From Streptomyces asoensis (lineage in GTDB: Bacteria > Actinomycetota > Actinomycetes > Streptomycetales > Streptomycetaceae): DNA of 64,000 nucleotides. Shown in pieces: positions 16,908 through 25,598 of this stretch (position 1 is the first letter of the stretch; the number at the start of each line of letters is the position of its first letter). The translations under genes and the position numbers were made by a program. Location: the NCBI RefSeq assembly GCF_016860545.1, contig NZ_BNEB01000005.1:1364001-1428000 (forward strand). The letters run 5' to 3'. A model generated the notes under the pieces. That model ran no database searches, was not told the origin of the DNA, and was given only the letters and a program-made list of their open reading frames with translations.

Positions 16908-18540
16908 CACCCCCCGGCTCGACCAGCGGCCCGAGTGGACCGCGCTGAAGGACCACCGCGCCCGGTGGACGGCACATCTGCGGGAGCTGTTCGCCGAGGA
17001 CCCGGGCCGCGCGGAGCGGTACGTGGTGCGCGTCGGCGACCTGCGCATCGACTACTCCAAGAACCTGGTCACGGACGAGACCCTCGCCCTGCTGCGTGAA
17101 CTGGCCGCCGCGACGGACGTCTTCGGTCTCCGGGACGCCATGTTCCGCGGTGAGAAGATCAACGTCACGGAGGACCGTGCGGTCCTGCACACCGCGCTGC
17201 GGGCGCCCGCGGACGCGGTGGTCGAGGTCGACGGGGAGAACGTGGTCCCCGAGGTGCACGCGGTCCTGGAGCGGATGTCCGGCTTCGCCGGGCGGGTGCG
17301 TTCGGGTGAGTGGACCGGTCACACGGGCCGCCGGATCCGCAATGTCGTCAACATCGGCATCGGCGGCTCGGACCTGGGCCCGGCCATGGCCTACGAGGCG
17401 CTGCGGGCCTTCACCGACCGCTCGCTGACCTTCCGGTTCGTCTCCAACGTCGACGGCGCCGACCTCCACGAGGCCGTCCATGGCCTGGACCCGGCCGAGA
17501 CGCTGTTCGTCGTCGCGTCGAAGACGTTCACCACGATCGAGACGATCACCAACGCCACCTCGGCGCGCGGCTGGCTCCTCGACGGGTTCGGCGGCGACGA
17601 GAAGGCCGTCGCCCGGCACTTCGTCGCGCTGTCGACCAACGCCGAGAAGGTGGCCGGCTTCGGCATCGACACGGCCAACATGTTCGAGTTCTGGGACTGG
17701 GTCGGCGGCCGCTACTCCTTCGACTCGGCGATCGGCCTGTCGCTGATGATCGCCATCGGCCCCGACCGCTTCCGTGAACTCCTCGACGGCTTCCACCTCG
17801 TCGACGAGCACTTCCGCACCGCGCCCGCCGAAGCCAACGCCCCGCTCCTGCTGGGCCTGCTGGGCATCTGGTACGGCAACTTCCACGACGCCCAGTCGCA
17901 CGCCGTGCTCCCCTACAGCCACTACCTCTCCAAGTTCACCGCCTACCTCCAGCAGCTCGACATGGAGTCCAACGGCAAGTCCGTGGACCGCGAGGGCCGC
18001 CAGGTCGACTGGCAGACCGGCCCCGTCGTCTGGGGCACCCCCGGCACCAACGGACAGCACGCCTACTACCAGTTGATCCACCAGGGCACGAAACTGATCC
18101 CCGCCGACCTGATCGGCTTCGCCCGCCCGGTCGACGAGCTCAGCGGTGAACTCGCCGACCAGCACGACCTGCTGATGGCCAACCTGTTCGCGCAGGGACA
18201 GGCCCTCGCCTTCGGCAAGACCGCCGAGGAGGTCCGGGCGGAGGGGGTACCGGAGGAGCAGGTGGCACCCCGCACCTTCCGGGGCAACCACCCGACCACC
18301 ACGATCCTCGCCCGTGAGCTGACCCCCTCGGTGCTCGGCCAGCTCATCGCCCTCTACGAGCACAAGGTGTTCGTCCAGGGCGCGGTGTGGAACATCGACT
18401 CCTTCGACCAGTGGGGCGTGGAGCTCGGCAAGGTGCTCGCCAAGCGGGTCGAACCCGCCCTCACCGAAGGCACCGAGGTCCCCGGCCTCGACCCCTCCAC
18501 CGCCGCACTCGTCGCCGCCTACCGCGAACTCAGGAAGTAG
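16900..18540 (+). CDS. pgi: glucose-6-phosphate isomerase
   Basis: The 546-residue enzyme carries the PGI signatures: VVNIGIGGSDLGPAMAYEAL, the second signature region around GGRYSFDSAIGLSLMIAIG, and the C-terminal VWNIDSFDQWGVELGKVLA. It interconverts glucose 6-phosphate and fructose 6-phosphate, which lets the operon run a complete pentose-phosphate cycle that recycles hexose and yields NADPH. The GTG/ATG start region overlaps opcA; gnd follows after 9 bp. Confidence 0.95.
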   Translation: MSDTPRLDQRPEWTALKDHRARWTAHLRELFAEDPGRAERYVVRVGDLRIDYSKNLVTDETLALLRELAAATDVFGLRDAMFRGEKINVTEDRAVLHTALRAPADAVVEVDGENVVPEVHAVLERMSGFAGRVRSGEWTGHTGRRIRNVVNIGIGGSDLGPAMAYEALRAFTDRSLTFRFVSNVDGADLHEAVHGLDPAETLFVVASKTFTTIETITNATSARGWLLDGFGGDEKAVARHFVALSTNAEKVAGFGIDTANMFEFWDWVGGRYSFDSAIGLSLMIAIGPDRFRELLDGFHLVDEHFRTAPAEANAPLLLGLLGIWYGNFHDAQSHAVLPYSHYLSKFTAYLQQLDMESNGKSVDREGRQVDWQTGPVVWGTPGTNGQHAYYQLIHQGTKLIPADLIGFARPVDELSGELADQHDLLMANLFAQGQALAFGKTAEEVRAEGVPEEQVAPRTFRGNHPTTTILARELTPSVLGQLIALYEHKVFVQGAVWNIDSFDQWGVELGKVLAKRVEPALTEGTEVPGLDPSTAALVAAYRELRK

Positions 18541-18549
18541 AGAAACGAC

Positions 18550-19440
18550 ATGACATCCATGCAGCTGGGCCTGATCGGTCTGGGCAAGATGGGCGGCAAC
18601 ATGCGCGAGCGCATCCGCCGCGCCGGCCACACCGTCATCGGCTACGACCGCAACCCCGAGGTCACCGACGTCGGCAGCCTCGCCGAGCTCGTCGGCAAGC
18701 TCGAAGCACCGCGCACCGTCTGGGTGATGGTCCCGGCCGGCGCCGCCACCCAGTCCGTCATCGACGAGCTCGGCGGACTGCTCGAGTCCGGCGACACCGT
18801 CGTGGACGGCGGCAACTCCCGCTGGACGGACGACGAGAAGCACGCCGAGGAGCTCGGCGCCAAGGGCATCGGCTTCGTCGACGCCGGTGTCTCCGGCGGT
18901 GTCTGGGGCCTGGAGAACGGCTACGCCCTGATGGTCGGCGGCGAAGCCGATCACGTCGCCCGGGTGCAGCCGATCTTCGACGCGCTCAAGCCCGAGGGCC
19001 CGTACGGCTACGTCCACGCGGGCAAGGTCGGCGCCGGGCACTTCTCGAAGATGGTCCACAACGGCATCGAGTACGCCATGATGCAGGCCTACGCCGAGGG
19101 CTGGGAGCTCCTGGAGAAGGTCGACTCCGTGGAGAACGTGCGCGAGGTGTTCCGCTCCTGGCAGGAGGGCACGGTCATCCGGTCCTGGCTGCTCGACCTG
19201 GCCGTCAACGCCCTCGACGAGGACGTCCACCTCGACCGGCTGCGCGGCTACGCGGAGGACTCCGGCGAGGGCCGCTGGACCGTCGAGGCCGCCATCGACA
19301 ACGCCGTGCCGCTGCCCGCGATCACGGCCTCGCTGTTCGCGCGGTTCGCGTCCCGTCAGGACGACTCGCCGCAGATGAAGATGATCGCGGCGCTGCGCAA
19401 CCAGTTCGGCGGCCACGCCGTCGAGTCGGCGAAGAAGTAG
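18550..19440 (+). CDS. gnd: 6-phosphogluconate dehydrogenase (decarboxylating, short form)
   Basis: The 296-residue protein is the short (YqeC/GntZ-like) 6PGDH type, not the roughly 470-residue form. The nucleotide motif GLIGLGKMGGNM is at residues 8-19. The second strand ends in GYDRNPE, with Asp where NADP-specific forms have Asn, so NAD use is possible. Catalytic Lys and His-Asn are in HFSKMVHNGIEYAMMQ. It converts 6-phosphogluconate to ribulose 5-phosphate and CO2. It sits 9 bp after pgi. Confidence 0.93.
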   Translation: MTSMQLGLIGLGKMGGNMRERIRRAGHTVIGYDRNPEVTDVGSLAELVGKLEAPRTVWVMVPAGAATQSVIDELGGLLESGDTVVDGGNSRWTDDEKHAEELGAKGIGFVDAGVSGGVWGLENGYALMVGGEADHVARVQPIFDALKPEGPYGYVHAGKVGAGHFSKMVHNGIEYAMMQAYAEGWELLEKVDSVENVREVFRSWQEGTVIRSWLLDLAVNALDEDVHLDRLRGYAEDSGEGRWTVEAAIDNAVPLPAITASLFARFASRQDDSPQMKMIAALRNQFGGHAVESAKK

Positions 19441-19448
19441 GCCCGGCC

Positions 19449-20042
19449 GTGGGGGATCTGCTGCTGGTCCGCCACGGGGAGACGGAGTGGAGCGCGTCGG
19501 GACAGCACACCAGCTGGACCGACCTGCCCCTCACCGAACAGGGCGAGGAACAGGCCAAGTCCCTCGCCCCGCTCCTCTCCGGCCGGCCCTTCTGCCTGGC
19601 CCTGACCAGTCCGCTGCACCGCGCGGTGCGCACCGCCGAACTGGCGGGCGTCACCGGGGCCGTGACCGAGCCCCGCCTGCACGAGTGGGACTACGGCGGC
19701 TACGAGGGCGTCACCACCGTCGAGATCCACCGCACCCGGCCCACCTGGGACCTGTGGACCGACGGGGTGCCGCCCGGTCCGGACGGTCATCCCGGCGAGT
19801 CGCCCGAGGAGGTGGGGCTGCGCGCCGACCTGGTGCTGTCCCGGGTGGACGCGGCGCTCCAGAACCGGGGCGGTGACGTCGTCCTGGTCGCGCACGGCCA
19901 CTTCCTGCGCGTCCTGACGGCGCGTCGGCTCGGACTGCCACCCGCCGAGGGCCGGTTGTTCCAGCTGGCGACGGGCACCGTCAGCCGGCTGTCGACCGAG
20001 CACGGACGGCCCGTGATAGCCGAATGGAACGCACGGGCATAG
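19449..20042 (+). CDS. histidine phosphatase family protein
   Basis: A 197-residue phosphoglycerate-mutase-like phosphatase with LLLVRHGETEWS (catalytic His, Arg) at residues 4-15, LTSPLHRAVRTAELAG, the Glu in EWDYGGYEG, and the second His in VVLVAHGHFLRVL. It starts at a GTG 8 bp after the gnd stop, so it appears to be the last gene of the pentose-phosphate operon. It probably dephosphorylates a sugar phosphate related to this pathway; the exact substrate is not visible. Confidence 0.87.
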   Translation: MGDLLLVRHGETEWSASGQHTSWTDLPLTEQGEEQAKSLAPLLSGRPFCLALTSPLHRAVRTAELAGVTGAVTEPRLHEWDYGGYEGVTTVEIHRTRPTWDLWTDGVPPGPDGHPGESPEEVGLRADLVLSRVDAALQNRGGDVVLVAHGHFLRVLTARRLGLPPAEGRLFQLATGTVSRLSTEHGRPVIAEWNARA

Positions 20043-20084
20043 CCGGTTGACACCACTCGACAGGGCCCGCCAGAGTCGCGGCTG

Positions 20085-21542
20085 ATGGAGATCAACGATC
20101 TGACACCGGCCGAACGGCGACTGTGGCGGGCCTTCGCCACGGGGACGACCGTCGACTTCCGCGAGGCCCCCGACGAGGCCGTGTCGCCCGACTGGGGCCT
20201 TGAACGCACCGTACGTGCCCGCGTGTTGCGCGCCCTGCTCCTCGACGGGCCCCACCGGCCGGGCGAGGTGGCCGCGTTGAAGCTCATGGGCGCCCGGATC
20301 ACCGGCGAACTGGACCTGCGGTACGCGACCGTGGACAGTGTCGTCCGCCTCAACCACTGTCACTTCGACGCGGTGCCCCGCCTGGCCGGCGCCCACCTCA
20401 ACTATCTCAACCTGCGCGACTGCGTCCTGCCCGGGCTGGCGGCGGCGCGCAGCCGCATCGACGGCAGTCTGCGCCTGACGCGCTGCCGCATCGGCGGCCC
20501 GGTGCACCTCGGCGGAGCGCAGATCTCCGGAGCACTGTTCCTGGAGCGGGCGGAACTGAGCACGGCGGATCCCTCCTCGGCCGTACTCGCCCTGAACCAG
20601 GTCACCATCGACGACGACCTCTGCGCCCGGGGCATGCGCGCCCACGGTGCCGTCCGGCTCGACGGCGCCACCGTGGCCGGCTCCATCGACCTGGAGGACG
20701 CCGAACTGAGCAATCCCGGCGGCTTCGTCCTGGCGGCGGAGGCCCTCGACGTGGGCGCCAACCTGCTGGGCCGCCGGATGCGCGCCCGCGGCCGGATCGA
20801 TCTGCGGGGCTCGCGCGTCCCGGGCCGGGTGGACCTGCTGGGCACGTCCCTGTCCAATCCCGGCGGCACCGCGCTGCGGGCCAGCAGCTGCGTCATAGGG
20901 GAGATATGGCTGCGGGAGGGCACCCGGATCGAGGGCCGGCTGAATCTGCGCCGGGCCTCGGTGGGCCAGCTCCAGCTGGAGCCGGAGATGCTGCCCGACC
21001 AGGTGCGGCTGCTGGACCTCACCTACACCTTCCTCACCCCGCACGAGCCCGCCGAACGGCGGCTGCCGATGCTGGAGCGCGACGACGGCGCTTTCGACCC
21101 GCACGCCTACGAGCAGCTGACGGCCGCGTACCGCCGTATCGGCGACGACCGGGCGGCCCGGGTGGTGCAGCTCGCCAAGCAGCGCCGGCACCGCTCCACC
21201 CTGTCCTGGTACGGCCGGGTGTGGGGCCATCTCCAGGACGCGGCGGTGGGCTACGGGTTCCGTCCGCTGCGCGCGGCCGTCTGGCTGCTGTCGCTGCTGG
21301 CCGTCGGCTCGGTGGCCTACGCCGGGCACCATCCGCCCGCGCTGAAGGCGGGCGAGGCGCCGCCCTTCCACCCGGTCTTCTACACCCTCGACCTGCTGCT
21401 GCCCGTGATCTCGTTCGGGCAGGAGAGCGCGTTCGCGCCGACCGGCTGGTACCAGACCCTGTCGTACGTCCTCATCGTGACCGGCTGGATCCTGGCGACG
21501 ACGGTCGCCGCGGGCGTCACCAGGACGGTCAGCCGGCAGTAG
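20085..21542 (+). CDS. beta-helix-like repeat protein with C-terminal membrane anchor
   Basis: I do not recognise a function. The first 300 or so residues consist of loose 20-residue repeats with Leu at alternate positions and Gly/Ala turns (for example ITGELDLRYATV, IDGSLRLTRCRIGG, VAGSIDLEDAELSNPGG, VPGRVDLLGTSLSNPGG), which suggests a right-handed beta-helix or pentapeptide-like solenoid. Residues about 395-415 and 455-480 are two membrane helices flanking an extracytoplasmic loop. Databases often label such Streptomyces proteins 'oxidoreductase', with no motif to support it. A TTGACA (20047) 18 nt from CAGAGT suggests a nearly leaderless transcript. The end overlaps the convergent qsuB-like gene by 14 bp. 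Confidence 0.7.
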   Translation: MEINDLTPAERRLWRAFATGTTVDFREAPDEAVSPDWGLERTVRARVLRALLLDGPHRPGEVAALKLMGARITGELDLRYATVDSVVRLNHCHFDAVPRLAGAHLNYLNLRDCVLPGLAAARSRIDGSLRLTRCRIGGPVHLGGAQISGALFLERAELSTADPSSAVLALNQVTIDDDLCARGMRAHGAVRLDGATVAGSIDLEDAELSNPGGFVLAAEALDVGANLLGRRMRARGRIDLRGSRVPGRVDLLGTSLSNPGGTALRASSCVIGEIWLREGTRIEGRLNLRRASVGQLQLEPEMLPDQVRLLDLTYTFLTPHEPAERRLPMLERDDGAFDPHAYEQLTAAYRRIGDDRAARVVQLAKQRRHRSTLSWYGRVWGHLQDAAVGYGFRPLRAAVWLLSLLAVGSVAYAGHHPPALKAGEAPPFHPVFYTLDLLLPVISFGQESAFAPTGWYQTLSYVLIVTGWILATTVAAGVTRTVSRQ

Positions 21543-23382
21543 CCCATCGCGCGGTGTGCTGGGCGGCCAGCCGCACGGGCGCGTTGGCGGCACCGTAGCC
21601 CCGGTAGCCGTCGTCGCGCTGGACGAGTTCGAAGAAGACCCGGCCGACGGTGTGCGTGTAGCAGTGCCGGAAGGCGCCGTGCGCGTCGCGGTCGTAGAGG
21701 ATGCCGAGGTCGCGGTAGGTCTCCAGCTCGCCGTCGGCGAACTCGAAGCGGGCCGCGAGGTCGTCGTAGTAGTTCGCGGGTATGGGCAGCAGCCGTCCGC
21801 CCGCCCGGGTCAGCCGGCGGGCGTCGGCGACCACGTCGTCGGTGGCCAGCGCGATGTGCCGGGCCTGTGCGGTGTCGTCGCCGGGGGCGGCGCCCACGGT
21901 GAGCGGGAACCTGACCCGGCCGTCGGCGCTGGTGACGGCACGGCTGCGCAGCAGCCCGTAAGGATCCGCGACGTCGACGCTCTCCTGCGCGTCGAGGCCC
22001 AGGACGCCCCGGTGGAAGAGGACCGCCTCGTCGAAGCGGTGCCATGGCTGGGTGAGCGCCACATGGTCGATCCGGAAGGCCGCGGGACGGTCCGGGGCCG
22101 CGGGGTGCTGTCCGGGGGCGTCCTGGAAGTCGGCGCGCCAGTCGGGCAGCCGGGGCCGGTCCGTCGCGCACAGGAAGAGTTCGGTGCCGTCGGGGGCGGC
22201 CACGGCGTCGAGCGGGACGTCCTCGGCGGCGCGGCGGCGGGGCAGGACGGGGGCGAGCAGCGCCTCGGCGCGGCGGGCGGCCGCCGCCGGATCGGGTGAC
22301 TCCAGGCCGATCGCGGTGAGGGCGGTGCCGTCGGCGGGGGTCGCCCCGCTCCCGTGCGGCAGGGGGTGGGCCGGTGCGGCCGGACCGGTGTTGACCAGGA
22401 TCCGGGCCTCGCCCCGCTCCCACAGGTCGACCGGCTTGCCCCGGTGGCGGGCGGTGCGGGCGAAGCCGAGGCCGGTGAGGAGGCCGGTGACCGGTTCGGC
22501 GTCCCGGGTGACCAGTTCGGCGAAGGCGACCCCGGTGGGGACGGCGGGCGCGGGCAGGACCTCGATGCCGGTCTCCTCCTGGAGGAGCAGCAGGGAACGG
22601 CGGGCGTCCACCGCGGTCGGGCCGGCCCCGGCCTGCCGGACGACGTCGTTGAAGACCTCGAGCGAGAGCGGCCCCCCGTACCCGGTGCGCAGGACGCGTT
22701 CCAGCAGCCCGGCGACGTCGAAGCCGCCCTGGCCGGGGAAGCAGCGGTGGTGGCGGCTCCACTGGAGGACGTCCATGCCGGGCAGCGGGGCGTCGGCCAG
22801 CTGGAGGAAGAAGATCTTCTCGCCGGGGATGTCACCGATGCCGTCGAGGTCCTCGGGGCCGCGGCTCCGGGAGAGGATGTGGAAGCTGTCCAGGCAGGTG
22901 CCGAGCGCGGGGTGGCCGGCCGCCTCGACGATGCGCCAGGCGTGGTCGTAGGTGCTGACGTGCCGCCCCCAGGCGAGCGCCTCGTAGGCCACGCGGATGC
23001 CGAAGTCCTGGGCCAGGTCGGCGAGTCGGCTCAGCTGTGCGGCGGCGAGGGCGTCGTCGTCCACCGCGCGCGGGGAGACGCCGGAGCAGACCAGGACGGT
23101 GTCCGCGCCGAGCCCGCGCATCACCTCGAACTTGTGCCGTGCGCGGCGCAGGGCGCGGGCGAACTCCCCGGCGGGCAGCGCCTCGATGTCCCGCATCGGC
23201 TGGTAGAGGTCGATGCCGAGACCGAGGTCGGCGCAGCGGGCGCGGATCTCCCGCGGCGCGAGCGGACTGGCGAGCAGGTCGTTCTCGAAGATCTCGACGC
23301 CGTCGAACCCGGCGCGGGCGGCGGCCGTGAGCTTCTCGGTGAGGGATCCGCTGAGGGAGACGGTGGCTATGGACGTACGCAC
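21529..23382 (-). CDS. 3-dehydroshikimate dehydratase fused to HPPD-like VOC domain (QsuB type)
   Basis: The 617-residue protein has two parts. Residues 1-270 are a xylose-isomerase-like TIM barrel with metal ligands in VAYEALAWGRH, CLDSFHILS, FLQLADAPLPG and LSLEVFNDV, the pattern of 3-dehydroshikimate dehydratases that make protocatechuate. Residues about 285-610 are a 4-hydroxyphenylpyruvate-dioxygenase-like domain. All three candidate iron ligands are present (RIDHVALTQ, RHIALATDD, FFELVQRDDG). The same fusion is known as QsuB in Corynebacterium. It is 292 bp downstream of the quinate/shikimate dehydrogenase gene, so together they take quinate or shikimate to protocatechuate. Confidence 0.9.
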   Translation of the reverse strand: MRTSIATVSLSGSLTEKLTAAARAGFDGVEIFENDLLASPLAPREIRARCADLGLGIDLYQPMRDIEALPAGEFARALRRARHKFEVMRGLGADTVLVCSGVSPRAVDDDALAAAQLSRLADLAQDFGIRVAYEALAWGRHVSTYDHAWRIVEAAGHPALGTCLDSFHILSRSRGPEDLDGIGDIPGEKIFFLQLADAPLPGMDVLQWSRHHRCFPGQGGFDVAGLLERVLRTGYGGPLSLEVFNDVVRQAGAGPTAVDARRSLLLLQEETGIEVLPAPAVPTGVAFAELVTRDAEPVTGLLTGLGFARTARHRGKPVDLWERGEARILVNTGPAAPAHPLPHGSGATPADGTALTAIGLESPDPAAAARRAEALLAPVLPRRRAAEDVPLDAVAAPDGTELFLCATDRPRLPDWRADFQDAPGQHPAAPDRPAAFRIDHVALTQPWHRFDEAVLFHRGVLGLDAQESVDVADPYGLLRSRAVTSADGRVRFPLTVGAAPGDDTAQARHIALATDDVVADARRLTRAGGRLLPIPANYYDDLAARFEFADGELETYRDLGILYDRDAHGAFRHCYTHTVGRVFFELVQRDDGYRGYGAANAPVRLAAQHTARWATAG

Positions 23383-23674
23383 GGTCGTGCTCCTTCGGGG
23401 CCGGGACGGGGGCTGAGGTGGGGCCGGGGTGGGGGCCGGGTCGAGGTCGGGCCGCCTGCGAGGCCGCGGGGTCCAGGGCGGGGCGGCCTTGCCGGGGGGC
23501 CCGCGGGGGTCGGGACCGGGCCGCCCGTGTCGGCAGCCGGCCGCAGGTCCCGAGGCCGGCCCGGCCTTGTCGGGAGACGGCCGCAGGCCCCGGACCGGCG
23601 GGACCTGCCGGGACCGGCCGGGACGAGTGACCGGCCCGGACGAGTGACCGGCCGGGACGGGTGTCCGGGGGCCG
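23383..23674. repeat. intergenic degenerate GC repeats with a 17-bp tandem unit
   Basis: The 292-bp gap between the dehydratase and dehydrogenase genes holds only GC-rich degenerate repeats. The clearest is GGACGAGTGACCGGCC(C/G) at 23621-23637 and 23638-23654, with a partial third copy from 23655. Blocks resembling GCCGGCCGCAGG also recur. No gene is supported. Confidence 0.5.
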
Positions 23675-24571
23675 TCAGAGGGCGTGCCCCGTGGAGTGCT
23701 GCGCGCCCCCCGCCATCCCCGCGAAGTCGGCGAGCATCGCGGCGCTGTCGGGCTCGCGGCCGGTGAACAGCCGGAAGGCGTCCACGGCCTGGAAGACGGC
23801 CATGCCGCCGCCGTCGAGGACGGCGCAGCCCGTCGCGCGTGCGGTGCGCAGCAGCTCCGTCTCCAGGGGCCGGTAGACGACGTCGGCGACCCACAGTCCG
23901 GGGCGCAGCAGTTGTGCGGGGAAGGGCAGGCCGGGGTGGGCGGCCATGCCGGTGGGGGTGGCGTGCACGACGCCGTCGGCGTGCGCGAGCAGCGCGGCCA
24001 GCCGGTCCGGGGCGGCGGCCTCGGCGCGGCCGGGCCCGAAGTGCCGGTTCAGGGAGGCGGCGAGTGCGGCGGCGCGGTCGGCCAGCGCGTCCACGACGGT
24101 GACCCGGCCCGCGCCCAGGGTGAGGGTGGCGTGCGCGACGGCCGCGCCCGCCCCGCCGGCGCCCAGCTGCACCACCCGCTCCAGCGCAACGTCGGGCAGA
24201 CCGCGCGCGAAGGAGGCGGCGAATCCGGTCACGTCGGTGTTGTGGCCGACGGTCCGGCCGTCCTCGACGACGACGGTGTTCACCGCGCCCAGCGCCTCGG
24301 CCTGCGGGGCGAGCGCGTCGAGGTGCGGGACGACCAGCTGCTTGCACGGGTGCGTGATGTTGAGCCCGTCGAAGCCGCGGTCGCGGGCGGTGCGCAGCAG
24401 TTCCCCGACCGCCTCGGGACGGACCCCGAGGACGTCGATGTCGAGGAGGCGGTAGTCGTAGCGCAGTCCCTGGCGTTCGGCCTCCCTCTCGTGCAGCGCC
24501 GGGCTGAGCGACGGGCCGATGCCGGAACCGATCAGCCCGACGAGATACGAGTCCTGGACGACGACGGCCAC
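23675..24571 (-). CDS. quinate/shikimate dehydrogenase (AroE family)
   Basis: A 298-residue AroE-fold enzyme. The substrate site is GPSLSPALHE; the catalytic Lys is in GLNITHPCKQ and the Asp in GHNTDVTGF. The nucleotide motif is QLGAGGAGAAVAHA, and the C-terminal GGGMAVFQAVDAFRLFTG is typical. It reversibly oxidises shikimate or quinate to the 3-dehydro form. Its neighbours (a 3-dehydroshikimate dehydratase, a TetR regulator and an MHS transporter) argue for a catabolic rather than biosynthetic role, like QsuD. A candidate operator lies 23 bp upstream of the start. Confidence 0.88.
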   Translation of the reverse strand: MAVVVQDSYLVGLIGSGIGPSLSPALHEREAERQGLRYDYRLLDIDVLGVRPEAVGELLRTARDRGFDGLNITHPCKQLVVPHLDALAPQAEALGAVNTVVVEDGRTVGHNTDVTGFAASFARGLPDVALERVVQLGAGGAGAAVAHATLTLGAGRVTVVDALADRAAALAASLNRHFGPGRAEAAAPDRLAALLAHADGVVHATPTGMAAHPGLPFPAQLLRPGLWVADVVYRPLETELLRTARATGCAVLDGGGMAVFQAVDAFRLFTGREPDSAAMLADFAGMAGGAQHSTGHAL

Positions 24572-24593
24572 GGCGGACCTCCTGATCGGGCGG

Positions 24594-24618
24594 CTAATGT
24601 ACGAACTGGTGAGTTAGT
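24594..24618. promoter_or_regulatory. candidate TetR operator, copy 1 (dehydrogenase/tetR intergenic)
   Basis: The 25-bp element, read on the minus strand, matches the element at 25468-25492 at 19 of 25 positions. The shared pattern is ACTAACT-N2-CCAGT-N2-GT-N2-ATTAG (last run matched with one offset base). It lies 23 bp upstream of the dehydrogenase start and 114 bp upstream of the divergent tetR start. Confidence 0.65.
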
Positions 24619-24731
24619 CGTCTTCAGTCATAGCACCGAGGCGGACTCCGGGGGAAGCCCTCGCGCCCCGGAGGCCGGGAGCGGGCTTCTAGAATCGCGG
24701 CACTGCACCCACGCCGCCCGAAGGAACCCGG

Positions 24732-25403
24732 ATGACCAGCGTCGACGAACCGGCACGCCCGCACGGCAACGGCCGCCTGCGCGACGCCGCCCGTACCCGG
24801 GCCGAGATCCTCGACGTCGCGACGCAGGAGTTCGCACGGGTCGGCTACGCGGGGGCCAGGGTCGACGACATCGCCGCCCGCACCAGCACCACGAAGCGGA
24901 TGATCTACTACTACTTCGGCGGCAAGGAGCAGCTGTTCACCGCCGTCCTGGAGCGGGCGTACGGCGTGATCCGCGAGGCGGAGCAGCGGCTCGACGTCGA
25001 GCATCTCGACCCGGTCGCCGCCATCCGCCGGCTGGCGGAGCTGACGTTCGACCACCACGAGCGGCACCCGGACTTCATCCGCCTGGTGAGCATCGAGAAC
25101 ATCCACGAGGCCGAGCACATCGCCGCGTCCGAGAAGCTCGGCCGGATCGGCTCCCCCGCGCTCGACGTGATCCGCCGCATCCTCGCCTCCGGGCGGGAGT
25201 CCGGCCTGTTCACGGCCGACGTGGACGCCGTGGACCTGCATGCGCTGATCAGCTCGTTCTGCTTCTTCCGGGTGGCCAACCGGCATACGTTCGGCGCCTT
25301 GTTCGGCCGCGACCTGGTCGACCCGGACCGGCGCGAGCACTACCGCACCATGCTCGGCGACATGGTGATCGCCTATCTGACGGCGGAGCGCTCGGCGGAC
25401 TGA
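24732..25403 (+). CDS. TetR-family regulator of the quinate/shikimate module
   Basis: A 223-residue TetR protein. The N-terminal HTH is clear (AARTRAEILDVATQEFARVG, then TSTTKRMIYYYFGGKEQLFTAV), followed by an all-helical ligand domain. It is divergent from the dehydrogenase gene and upstream of the MHS transporter. Two similar 25-bp elements flank it, so it probably represses both the catabolic genes and the transporter until a pathway intermediate is present. The ligand is inferred only. Confidence 0.86.
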   Translation: MTSVDEPARPHGNGRLRDAARTRAEILDVATQEFARVGYAGARVDDIAARTSTTKRMIYYYFGGKEQLFTAVLERAYGVIREAEQRLDVEHLDPVAAIRRLAELTFDHHERHPDFIRLVSIENIHEAEHIAASEKLGRIGSPALDVIRRILASGRESGLFTADVDAVDLHALISSFCFFRVANRHTFGALFGRDLVDPDRREHYRTMLGDMVIAYLTAERSAD

Positions 25404-25423
25404 AGATCCTTCGACACCTCCTA

Positions 25424-25492
25424 TTGACAGCGGGGAAACATGGGCGCAGCATCCGTAGCCATCCGCTACTAACTACCCAGTGGGTTAATTAG
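25424..25492 (+). promoter_or_regulatory. transporter promoter and candidate TetR operator, copy 2
   Basis: TTGACA (25424-25429) is followed after 17 nt by a weak -10, CAGCAT (25447-25452). The second 25-bp operator candidate is at 25468-25492; it is an imperfect dyad with outer CTAA/TTAG and inner CCC/GGG arms. It lies about 105 bp upstream of the transporter start, just downstream of the predicted transcription start. Confidence 0.6.
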
Positions 25493-25598
25493 CCGGGCCC
25501 GCACCCGGCGCAGCCGCCCCGCACCCCAGGGGACCGGCCCTACTCCCCCTTGCCCCACTCCACCCGTCCGTGCTGGAGTCCCCTCGAAGGAGCCCGCC

